Under the pieces are notes generated by a model. That model worked only from the letters and a program-made list of their open reading frames with translations, ran no database searches and had not been told where the DNA came from. From Altererythrobacter sp. TH136 (lineage in GTDB: Bacteria; Pseudomonadota; Alphaproteobacteria; Sphingomonadales; Sphingomonadaceae), in NCBI RefSeq assembly GCF_007065885.1, contig NZ_CP041409.1, forward strand, positions 1,597,501 to 1,661,500: a DNA stretch of 64,000 nucleotides, written 5' to 3'. Positions 1 through 7,149 of this stretch are shown here, in pieces. The translations under genes and the position numbers were made by a program. Each line of letters starts with the position of its first letter. Positions within the stretch are counted from its first letter, which is position 1.

Positions 1-20
1 TCACGGAGTTCGACCTCTGA
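1..20 (+). CDS. 3' end of an upstream gene (fragment)
   Basis: A reading frame enters from the left edge and stops with TGA at 18-20, giving a tail reading T-E-F-D-L. Five residues cannot identify the protein. The ending would fit an exodeoxyribonuclease III (xth), which often neighbours ribA in sphingomonads, but that is a guess from context. Confidence 0.25.
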
Positions 21-55
21 GCCAGCCGAGCGCGTCACGCCGGGCGGCACAGGCG

Positions 56-1081
56 GTGGACGCGCTGCGCCACGGCTGGCCGATCGCGCTGGCCGGTGGT
101 CCGGTGCTGCTGCCGGCGGAGACCGCGGTCGCCGCAGACGCCGCAGCGGTGCAGATGCTGATCTCCGCCGCGCGCGCCGAGACCCTCAAACTGGTCAACC
201 AGCGCGAGGCGGCCGAACCCCATGCGCCGGTGCTGGTGCGCGGCGCCGAACCGTTCGACCTGAGCGCCGCGCGCGCGTTGGCTGATCCCGCGCTCGACCT
301 CGCCACTCCGCTGAAAGGGCCGTTCAAGGCGGAGCCGCTCGACTGGATACGTGGCGCAAGTGCCGCCCTGGAACTTGCGCGTATCGCGGGCATCCTTCCA
401 GCTTTCCTGGTCGACCCGCGCCATGCCGGGGAAGCGCAGCCGTTCGCCCCTGACGATCTGGGCGCCCTTGCCGATCCGGCCCGGCTGACCGTCGCTGCCC
501 GCGCGCGTCTTCCCGTGAGTGCCAGCGAGGAGTGTGAGATCGTCGCGTTCCGCAGTGCCGATGATCTGCGCGAGCACGTGGCGCTGGTGTTCGGCCAGGC
601 CCGGTCAGACCGCGCGCCGCTGGTGCGCCTGCATTCCGAATGCCTGACCGGCGATGTCCTGGGGAGCCTCAAGTGCGATTGCGGCCCGCAGCTCGACGCC
701 GCGCTGCACGCCGCCGCCGGCGAGGCGCGGAGCGGCGGCTGGGGGGTGGTGCTGTATTTGCGCCAGGAAGGGCGCGGCATCGGCCTCATCAACAAGCTGC
801 GCGCCTATCGCCTGCAGGACCAGGGGTTCGATACGGTGGACGCGAATCAGCGGCTCGGCCTGCCGGATGACGCGCGCGACTTTCCCGTCGCGGCCCGGAT
901 GCTCGACCTGCTCGGCGCGCGCTCGATCCGGCTGATGACGAACAATCCGGCCAAGGTCGCTGCGCTGGAGGCCGCCGGCGTTTCGGTGACCGAGCGGGTG
1001 CCGCACCAGCTGCCCGACAATCCGCACAATGCCCGTTACCTTGCAACGAAGCGCGATCGTTCGGGTCATCTGTTAGGGTGA
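56..1081 (+). CDS. ribA: GTP cyclohydrolase II (riboflavin biosynthesis)
   Basis: Catalyses the first committed step of riboflavin synthesis, opening GTP to a diamino-pyrimidinone phosphate, formate and pyrophosphate. With GTG 56 as start the protein has 341 residues. The catalytic domain is in the C-terminal half: zinc cysteines C196, C207 and C209 in the H-S-E-C ... K-C-D-C pattern, the QEGRGIGL loop at 236-243 and the TNNPAK phosphate-binding segment near 295-300. The first 150 residues do not look like an active DHBP synthase (RibB) domain. The frame stays open upstream to the window edge, and the residues there (R-R-A-A-Q-A before the GTG) resemble the N-terminus of sphingomonad homologues, so the true start may lie outside the window. 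It converges on psd, with the two stops overlapping by 9 bases. Confidence 0.93.
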   Translation: MDALRHGWPIALAGGPVLLPAETAVAADAAAVQMLISAARAETLKLVNQREAAEPHAPVLVRGAEPFDLSAARALADPALDLATPLKGPFKAEPLDWIRGASAALELARIAGILPAFLVDPRHAGEAQPFAPDDLGALADPARLTVAARARLPVSASEECEIVAFRSADDLREHVALVFGQARSDRAPLVRLHSECLTGDVLGSLKCDCGPQLDAALHAAAGEARSGGWGVVLYLRQEGRGIGLINKLRAYRLQDQGFDTVDANQRLGLPDDARDFPVAARMLDLLGARSIRLMTNNPAKVAALEAAGVSVTERVPHQLPDNPHNARYLATKRDRSGHLLG

Positions 1082-1936
1082 GAAATCAAAGCCTGCGGGC
1101 GAAAGCCTGCGGGCGAGCGCCTGCCCCATGCGGACGGTGTTGCCCGGCTTCAGGTCCGGGAGCCACTCCACCCGCCCGGGTTCGAACAAGAGGATCACGG
1201 TCGAACCAAGATAGAACCGGCCCATCTCGTCCCCGGCCGATAGCCGCAAGTTTTGAGGAATCGCCTCCTCGATGAGTGATCTGCCGTGGGGAGCGACCCG
1301 ACCGCTCCAGACGGTTTCCACCCCGGCCACGATCATCGCCCCGACCATGACGCTCGCCATGGTGCCCAGCGGGGTATCGAACAGACAGGCGAGCCGTTCG
1401 TTGCGCGCGAACAGCCCGTCGACCCCGCCGGCAGTCACTGCGTTGACCGAGAACAGGTCACCGGGAACGTAGCGGGCGCTGCGCAAGGTGCCGTCCGCCG
1501 GCATGTGGACGCGGTGATAATCCTTGGGCGAGAGGTAGATGGTCACAAACCGCCCGCCTTCGAAACGGTCGGCGGCCTCGGCATTGCCGGCCAGCAACGC
1601 GGCCACGGTGTAGTCGCGCCCCTTGGCCTGCACCATCCGCCCGTTGGCGATCGCCCCGATCTCGCTGATGGCGCCATCGGCGGGGCACAGAACTTGGTCA
1701 TTGGCATCGGCGAGCGGGCGCGCGCCAGGTTTCAGGGGCCGGGTGAAAAAGGCATTGAAGCTGGGATAGGCCTCGGCGGGCTCGGCCGCTTCGCTCATGT
1801 CGACATCGTACGCGGCGATGAACCGGCGGATCAGCGCGTTCTTGAGCCAGGGAACGGTGCTGTCGGCCAGCCGTCCGGCCAGGCGCGACAGGCCATGCTG
1901 GGGCGCCAGATGCTGCGCGCGGACGAAGAAGGAGAT
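1073..1936 (-). CDS. psd: Phosphatidylserine decarboxylase, E. coli type, probable AUC start
   Basis: Membrane enzyme converting phosphatidylserine to phosphatidylethanolamine using a pyruvoyl group made by self-cleavage. The self-cleavage motif LGST is at about residues 243-246, so this is the longer E. coli-type family. The PADGAISEIG motif and the H-R-V-H segment of the active site are also present. The first ATG in frame is at 1798, but clear family sequence (including Q-H-G-L-S-R-L-A-G and A-A-Y-D-V-D just before that ATG) continues upstream to about 1936. Between the in-frame TGA at 1985-1987 and 1798 there is no ATG, GTG or TTG. An ATC at 1936-1934 lies 8 bases after GGAG and falls where the family normally begins; it gives 287 residues, the usual length. 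I place the start there. A sequencing error (ATG read as ATC) or a CTG at 1963 are alternatives. It follows the DksA-like gene by 48 bases, probably in one operon. Confidence 0.85.
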   Translation of the reverse strand: MSFFVRAQHLAPQHGLSRLAGRLADSTVPWLKNALIRRFIAAYDVDMSEAAEPAEAYPSFNAFFTRPLKPGARPLADANDQVLCPADGAISEIGAIANGRMVQAKGRDYTVAALLAGNAEAADRFEGGRFVTIYLSPKDYHRVHMPADGTLRSARYVPGDLFSVNAVTAGGVDGLFARNERLACLFDTPLGTMASVMVGAMIVAGVETVWSGRVAPHGRSLIEEAIPQNLRLSAGDEMGRFYLGSTVILLFEPGRVEWLPDLKPGNTVRMGQALARRLSPAGFDFSP

Positions 1937-1984
1937 GGGGCGAACTCCGTTGCCTGAGGCCAGCCGGTTATGCCGCGCGCGCGG

Positions 1985-2248
1985 TCAGCGCAACTGGCTG
2001 TCCTTGCTGCCCCGGCGGTTGATTGCAGAGTGGCGCATTTCGCTGTCCCGCTCCGCTTGGCACGCCACGCAAGTGCGCACGCCGGACAGGGCTTCGCGGC
2101 GGCGCTGCGGGATCGGCTCTCCGCAATCGTCGCAGAACTCCGCGCTCGGCCCGCGCGCCATGCGGGACCGGGCAGCCTCCACCGCATCCTTGACCGTGTC
2201 GTCGATCTGGTCCTGCACCGCGCCATCGCGCGTCCAACCGCCTGCCAT
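1985..2248 (-). CDS. DksA/TraR-family C4 zinc-finger protein
   Basis: An 87-residue protein with a C-D-D-C ... C-V-A-C arrangement (two CxxC pairs, about residues 39-61), the C4 zinc finger of the DksA/TraR superfamily. It matches the short YbiI-like members, which lack most of the DksA coiled coil. Full DksA binds the RNA polymerase secondary channel; for these short forms the function is mostly unknown. It lies just upstream of psd on the same strand with 48 bases between, so the two are probably co-transcribed. Confidence 0.8.
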   Translation of the reverse strand: MAGGWTRDGAVQDQIDDTVKDAVEAARSRMARGPSAEFCDDCGEPIPQRRREALSGVRTCVACQAERDSEMRHSAINRRGSKDSQLR

Positions 2249-2296
2249 CGCATACTCCTCGGCCCATGAAACCGGCGAGGCGCACCGCGGGTTCCG

Positions 2297-3280
2297 TCAG
2301 CGTTTCTCGAACGGTTTGAGACCGACGCCCAGTGCGTTGGGGCCAAGGGCCAGTTTATCGCCCGACCAGTCGGCCACGAAAGTGCTCGACCGGCGCACAT
2401 CCGGTGCGAACCGCGCGTCGTTGCCGGCGATGGTCAGCCCATCGGCGGGGTGCGTCTGGTCTTCGGCGGCGACGGCGATGAAGGCGGAATAGTTCTCTTT
2501 GTCGCGTCCCTGGACGAACCAGTTGTTGGTGATCTGGCCGCGTGAGCCTGCGGGCAGGTCGATCATGTAATTGGTCGCCCGGCCCGCCGAATCGTCGAAG
2601 CTGTTGGCCGCCACCTGCACCTGTCCCGAGCGGGACTTGAGATAATGCCCGCCGGTCCCGCGCTCGAACCGGCTGCGCGTGACCCGCAGCAGGCCGTAGT
2701 CGCCGACATAGACCGAATGCGCGCACCCGGACGAATCGTCGCAGTTGCCCAGGCCTGAGAAGGTGCTCTTGTCGATCACGATCGTTCCGCCGGGATCGTT
2801 GGCGGTCAGGATGCCCTGCTCGCTGTCGGCGAACCACGACTGCGCCACCGTCAGGTCGCCCTGTTCCAGCCGGATGCCGGCGCCGTTGTGGTCGGGCACG
2901 GAGATCCCGCGGAAGGTGAGCCCTGAAATGCGCGCCGCCTGACCGCGCAGGACCAGCGCCGCCTTGCCTTCGCAGGCCGTGCCATCGAAGATCGCGGTCC
3001 CCGGCTGGCTGGCGGCATAGGTCACCGTGCCGCCTTCCTGCACCGCGCATTGACGGTACGTGCCGGGTGCGATGGCGATCGTGCCCTGCCCGGTGCCGAT
3101 GGCGTTCACCGCATCCTGCAAGCGCGCATAGCTGCGCCCCGTTTCAGCGACGGTGAAGGCCTCTCCGCCGGTCTGCGCCAGCACGGCGGCAACGGGGATC
3201 GCGGTCAATGCCAGCACACCGATGGCGCACAACGCCAGGACTGACGGGCGGGCGGGCAAGGCGCGGGCGAAGCTGTCCAT
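2297..3280 (-). CDS. Exported right-handed parallel beta-helix protein
   Basis: A 327-residue protein starting with a hydrophobic segment (about residues 14-35) that acts as a signal peptide or anchor. The rest resembles the polysaccharide-lyase-like beta-helix fold: an early Y-A-R-L-Q-D-A-V-N-A-I segment, then an A-P-G-T-Y-R motif, followed by repeated strands with I-x-G-L-T-F, N-x-F and I-T-N-N-W-F turns. Such proteins bind or cleave polysaccharides, but I see no catalytic residues that would fix a reaction. It lies 48 bases upstream of the DksA-like gene on the same strand, so it may head a beta-helix/DksA-like/psd transcription unit. Confidence 0.75.
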   Translation of the reverse strand: MDSFARALPARPSVLALCAIGVLALTAIPVAAVLAQTGGEAFTVAETGRSYARLQDAVNAIGTGQGTIAIAPGTYRQCAVQEGGTVTYAASQPGTAIFDGTACEGKAALVLRGQAARISGLTFRGISVPDHNGAGIRLEQGDLTVAQSWFADSEQGILTANDPGGTIVIDKSTFSGLGNCDDSSGCAHSVYVGDYGLLRVTRSRFERGTGGHYLKSRSGQVQVAANSFDDSAGRATNYMIDLPAGSRGQITNNWFVQGRDKENYSAFIAVAAEDQTHPADGLTIAGNDARFAPDVRRSSTFVADWSGDKLALGPNALGVGLKPFEKR

Positions 3281-3380
3281 GTGACACCGCGTACGGAAAA
3301 AGGGTTAATACCGGCCTAATACCCAGCGCGAACGGCGGGCCAAGTCGGCGCACAACAGGTGCAACCTGCCCCTTTGCCCG

Positions 3381-5180
3381 TCAGTGATCGTGCGCGCGGA
3401 TCGCGTCGACGAACTCCTGGCCGTAAGCCTCCAGCTTGCGCGCCCCGACCCCGCCGATTTCGGCGAGCTGCGACAAGGTCAGCGGCTTCAGGGACGCCAT
3501 CTCGCGCAAGGTGGCATCGTGGAAGATCACATAGGGTGGCAACCCGGCGGTGCGGGCAAGATCGCGGCGCACTTCGCGCAGACGCTCGAACAGAGGATCG
3601 CCGACCGGGTTCGATTCGCTGCCGCGGCGGCGGGCCTTGCGGGCGGAGGGTGGTGGGACGACGATCTCGACGCTCTGATCGCCTTTCAGAATCGCCTTGG
3701 CGTCGCCGCCGAGTTGCAGCCCGCCGTGATCGGTCGCGACCAGCGTCCCGCGGGCCTGGAGCGCGCGGGCGACCGGCTGGAGCAGGCGCGCCTCGTCCTC
3801 CCCCACGATGCCGAACACGCTGAGCCGGTCGTGACCGCGTTGCATGATCCGGTCGTCGGCCACCCCGGTGAGCACTTTCTGCAAATGCCCGAAACCAAAG
3901 CTTTGTCCCGTCCGGTAAGCCGCGCTCAGCACCTTCTGCGCCACTTGGGTGACGTCGGTCACGCCGGGCGCTTCCAGGCAGTTGTCGCAGTTGCCGCACT
4001 GGGCCGGAGGGTCCTCGCCGAAATGGCGCAGCAGCACCGCGCGGCGGCAACCGGCGGTCTCGACCAGCCCGGCGAGGGCATCGAGCCGGGTGCGTTCCGA
4101 AGCGCGGCGATTCTCGGGCACTTCGGAGAGCCGCTGGCGGGCCTGCGCGAAGTCGCCAGCGCCCCACAGCATCAGCGTCTGCGCCGGATCGCCGTCGCGC
4201 CCGGCGCGGCCGGTTTCCTGATAGAATGCCTCGATCGACTTCGGCACGCCGGCATGGGCGACGAAGCGCACGTCGGGCTTGTCGATCCCCATGCCAAAGG
4301 CGATCGTGGCGACGATCACCATATCCTCGGAGGCAACGAACGCCGCCTGGTTGGCGGCGCGCACGTCCGGCTCAAGCCCGGCATGGTAGGGGCGCACCTC
4401 GCGCCCGCTGGCGGCGGCGATCTGCTGGGCGAGCTTCTCCACCTTCGCCCGCGTCGGGGCGTAGACGATCCCCGGCCCGGGTTCGCTGCGCATCAGGTCG
4501 GCCACCTGGCGCACCGGATTGTCCCGGTGCGTGATGCGATAACGGATGTTCGGCCGATCGAACCCGGCGACGATCATCCCTCCTTCCGGGATGCCCAGCT
4601 GGCGGAGGATGTCGCCGCGGGTGTGCGCATCGGCGGTCGCGGTCAGCGCCAGGCGCGGCACGCCCGGGAAGGCGTCCATCAGAGGGCGCAGCAGGCGGTA
4701 GTCGGGGCGGAAGTCATGCCCCCATTCCGACACGCAGTGCGCCTCGTCGATCGCGAACAGCGCCACCTGCGAGGACGACAGCAGGTCGCGAAACCCCGGC
4801 TGGCTCGCCCGCTCGGGCGCGACATACAGCAGGTCGAGGGTGCCCGCGCGGAACGCGTCCAGCGTTTCACGCCAGTCAGCATCGGCGCTGGTGAGGGTGG
4901 CGGCGGCGATGCCATTTGCCCGCGCCGACCGCAGCTGGTCGTGCATCAGCGCGATCAGCGGGCTGACCACCACGCACGTGCCCGGCAGCATGGTGGCGGG
5001 CAGCTGGTAAGTCAGCGACTTGCCCGCGCCGGTCGGCATGACCGCAAGCGTCGAACGCCCGCCGAGCACGCGATCGATCACCTGGGGCTGCACCCCGCGA
5101 AAATCGTCGAACCCGAACAGCTCGCGCAACCGCGCGCGGGCAGCGGGAAGATCGAGGGAGGCGGGCGCGACCGTGGCCAT
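3381..5180 (-). CDS. recQ: ATP-dependent DNA helicase RecQ
   Basis: A 3'-5' DNA helicase of recombination and replication-fork repair, 599 residues from ATG 5180. Visible features are Walker A (MPTGAGKS, 48-55), the DEAH box (145-148) in an A-I-D-E-A-H-C-V-S-E-W-G-H-D-F context, the motif VI region R-A-G-R-D-G, and the zinc-binding cysteine cluster C...C-G-N-C-D-N-C in the RQC part. A C-terminal HRDC domain ends with L-S-Q-L-A-E-I-G-G-V-G-A-R-K-L-E-A-Y-G. The frame is open further upstream, but that part overlaps the divergent lipoprotein gene and has no family resemblance, so 5180 is preferred. Confidence 0.95.
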   Translation of the reverse strand: MATVAPASLDLPAARARLRELFGFDDFRGVQPQVIDRVLGGRSTLAVMPTGAGKSLTYQLPATMLPGTCVVVSPLIALMHDQLRSARANGIAAATLTSADADWRETLDAFRAGTLDLLYVAPERASQPGFRDLLSSSQVALFAIDEAHCVSEWGHDFRPDYRLLRPLMDAFPGVPRLALTATADAHTRGDILRQLGIPEGGMIVAGFDRPNIRYRITHRDNPVRQVADLMRSEPGPGIVYAPTRAKVEKLAQQIAAASGREVRPYHAGLEPDVRAANQAAFVASEDMVIVATIAFGMGIDKPDVRFVAHAGVPKSIEAFYQETGRAGRDGDPAQTLMLWGAGDFAQARQRLSEVPENRRASERTRLDALAGLVETAGCRRAVLLRHFGEDPPAQCGNCDNCLEAPGVTDVTQVAQKVLSAAYRTGQSFGFGHLQKVLTGVADDRIMQRGHDRLSVFGIVGEDEARLLQPVARALQARGTLVATDHGGLQLGGDAKAILKGDQSVEIVVPPPSARKARRRGSESNPVGDPLFERLREVRRDLARTAGLPPYVIFHDATLREMASLKPLTLSQLAEIGGVGARKLEAYGQEFVDAIRAHDH

Positions 5181-5301
5181 GCGGGGCGCCTTGGCACAGC
5201 CTGCCGGCGGAGGAAAATGCAGGAGTGTGGACAGCGAAGATTGCGGCGCGATTGTGGCACGGCTACAGACGCGGCAACCCCAACCTGTGGAGATCCGCAT
5301 C

Positions 5302-5622
5302 ATGAAGAAGTTCGCCCTCGTCCTTGCCCCGCTCACCTTCGCGCTGGCCGCGTGCGGCGGAGCCGACGACGCCTCGACCGAAGCCCAGCCCGACACCGTG
5401 GAGATGCCCGCCGATGCGGCGATGACCGGCGTGACTGCCGAGCCCGCCGTGGACCCGAGCGCCAACGCGACCGTCGATGCCGCTGCCACCCCGGCCGCAT
5501 CCGCCGAGGCAACCACCCCGGCAACTGCCGAGGAAGCTGGCGCCAATGCCGCCGATGTGGCCGCCCGCGCCCAGGCCGCCGCGGCCGCTGCCGACGCGGC
5601 AACCGAGACCGCGCCGCAGTAA
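5302..5622 (+). CDS. Small alanine/threonine-rich lipoprotein
   Basis: A 106-residue protein beginning with a type II signal peptide: M-K-K, a hydrophobic stretch, then the lipobox L-A-A-C with the lipidated cysteine at residue 18. The mature part is low-complexity, rich in Ala, Thr, Glu and Asp, and probably an unstructured periplasmic or outer-membrane tether. GGAG sits about 10 bases before the ATG. It reads away from recQ and is followed by a strong terminator. I do not recognise a family. Confidence 0.75.
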   Translation: MKKFALVLAPLTFALAACGGADDASTEAQPDTVEMPADAAMTGVTAEPAVDPSANATVDAAATPAASAEATTPATAEEAGANAADVAARAQAAAAAADAATETAPQ

Positions 5623-5630
5623 CGTGCGGC

Positions 5631-5649
5631 TTGCGCCAGCCTGGCGCAA
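5631..5649. repeat. Perfect 9-bp inverted repeat after the lipoprotein gene
   Basis: TTGCGCCAG and CTGGCGCAA flank a single central base, just after the lipoprotein stop and before the terminator. It could be a protein-binding site or an extra RNA hairpin, and its function is unknown. Confidence 0.45.
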
Positions 5650-5665
5650 ACCACGTGACCCGATG

Positions 5666-5704
5666 AGCGGGCGAATCGCAGCAGCGATTCGCCCGCTTTT
5701 CCTT
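5666..5704 (+). terminator. Rho-independent terminator of the lipoprotein gene
   Basis: A perfect 13-bp stem (5666-5678 with 5685-5697, loop CAGCAG) is followed by TTTTCCTTTT. It ends the 5302-5622 transcript and separates it from the following operon. Confidence 0.85.
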
Positions 5705-5731
5705 TTGCGCGATCGCGGTATGGCATGCGCC

Positions 5732-5971
5732 ATGCGCCTGTCCGCTCCCGCGATCATGTCCCTCCTTATCCTACCCCTGTTGGCCGCCTGCGGTCCGTCA
5801 GACAGTGACCCCGGCCCGGGCGGCGTGACGGTGGGCGAAGCCAGGGCGCTCGATGAAGCGGCCGAGATGCTCGAACAGCGGCGCCTGCCGCCCGAAGCCC
5901 TCCCCGGCCCCGCCACCAGTTCCAGCCCGGCCCCGCCGGCCACTCCAATCAGCGAGGCGCCAACACGATGA
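5732..5971 (+). CDS. Small lipoprotein translationally coupled to the acyl-CoA dehydrogenase operon
   Basis: A 79-residue protein with signal peptide and lipobox L-L-A-A-C (Cys near residue 20). The mature part is short, acidic and proline-rich at the end. Another in-frame ATG at 5720 is possible; 5732 puts the positive residue right before the hydrophobic core. The stop overlaps the next gene's start as ATGA, so it is coupled to the acyl-CoA dehydrogenase. The family is not recognised, and a lipoprotein heading a cytosolic catabolic operon is unusual. Confidence 0.65.
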   Translation: MRLSAPAIMSLLILPLLAACGPSDSDPGPGGVTVGEARALDEAAEMLEQRRLPPEALPGPATSSSPAPPATPISEAPTR

Positions 5972-7149
5972 GCGGCACTATGAACGGTATGGACCCCGAA
6001 CTGTTCGAACAGTTCATCGACCAGCTTGAACGCTACGTGCGCGAACGGCTGCTCCCCGCCGAACGCGAAGTGATCGAGGCGGACCGCATCCCCGACGAAA
6101 TCGTGCAGGAAATGCGCGACATGGGATTGTTCGGGCTGACCGTGCCGGAGAAATACGGCGGCGCGGGCCTATCCACCTCGCAATACGCGCGGGTGGTCAA
6201 GACGATGGCCTATGCCGCGCCCGCTTACCGGTCGATCTTCTCGATCAACGTCGGCATGTTCAACAGCGCGATCAAGAACGGCGGCACGGACGCGCAAAAG
6301 GCCGAATGGTGGCCGCGCATCGCCGCGGGCGAGATCGCCTGTTTCGGGCTGACCGAACCGGGCAGTGGCTCCGACAGCGCGGCGATGGCCACCACCGCCC
6401 GCCCCGACCCCAGCGGGAACGGGTGGATCCTCAACGGGACGAAGCGCTACATCACCAACGCCCCGCACGCCGCAGTCGGCCTGATCATGGCGCGCACCGA
6501 AAAGGATGCGCTGCCCAAGAACGCGCATGTTTCCGCCTTCATCGTGCCGATGGACACGCCCGGCGTCACCGTCGGCAGCCCCGATCACAAGATGGGCCAG
6601 TCGGGTAGCCACATCGCCGACGTGATCCTGGAAGACGTCCACGTCCCGGGCGAGGCGCTGCTGGGCGGGGAGACCGGCAAGGGTTTCGTGTTCGCGATGC
6701 GCAGCCTCGACAACGGGCGCATCTCGGTCGGCGCGGCGGCGACCGGCTATGCCCGCCGCGCGCTCGACAGCGCGCTGCGCTATGCCACGGAGCGGAAAGC
6801 GTTCGGCGAACCGATCGCCAACTTCCAGCTGATCCAGCAGATGCTCGCCGAAAGCGAGACCGAGATCTACGCCGCCGAGTGCATGATGGCGGATGTCACC
6901 GCGCGCGCCGACGCGGGCGAGAACATCCTGCGCAAAGCGGCGGCGTTCAAGGTCTTCGCTTCGGAAATGTGCGGCCGGGTGGTCGACCGGGTGGTGCAGA
7001 TCTATGGCGGGGCCGGCTATCTGGCCGAATACGACGCCGAGCGGTTCTTCCGCGATGCGCGGATCTACCGCATCTATGAAGGCACTACGCAGATTCTCCA
7101 GCTGCAGATCGCCAAGCACATGCTGCGCGATTTCGCCGCGCACGGCTGA
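5968..7149 (+). CDS. Acyl-CoA dehydrogenase
   Basis: An FAD enzyme oxidising an acyl-CoA to the 2,3-enoyl-CoA, 393 residues, standard length. The N-terminal helical domain is followed by the signature C-F-G-L-T-E-P-G-S-G-S-D and the C-terminal bundle with R-x-F-G-x-P-I. The catalytic base is E371 in I-Y-E-G-T-T-Q, the short/medium-chain position. It is the second gene of an operon (ATGA overlap upstream, TGATG overlap with the CoA isomerase/transferase), so its substrate is presumably the CoA ester handled by those neighbours. Exact specificity cannot be read from sequence. Confidence 0.93.
   Translation: MSGTMNGMDPELFEQFIDQLERYVRERLLPAEREVIEADRIPDEIVQEMRDMGLFGLTVPEKYGGAGLSTSQYARVVKTMAYAAPAYRSIFSINVGMFNSAIKNGGTDAQKAEWWPRIAAGEIACFGLTEPGSGSDSAAMATTARPDPSGNGWILNGTKRYITNAPHAAVGLIMARTEKDALPKNAHVSAFIVPMDTPGVTVGSPDHKMGQSGSHIADVILEDVHVPGEALLGGETGKGFVFAMRSLDNGRISVGAAATGYARRALDSALRYATERKAFGEPIANFQLIQQMLAESETEIYAAECMMADVTARADAGENILRKAAAFKVFASEMCGRVVDRVVQIYGGAGYLAEYDAERFFRDARIYRIYEGTTQILQLQIAKHMLRDFAAHG

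Noticed and set aside
3384-5666. 760-codon plus-strand open frame opposite recQ.
   Set aside because: Compositional shadow of recQ, without a ribosome site or domain signal; it also runs into the lipoprotein gene in another frame.
5181-5726. N-terminal extension of recQ by 182 residues.
   Set aside because: Alanine-rich, no RecQ resemblance, and it lies antisense to the lipoprotein gene and its terminator.
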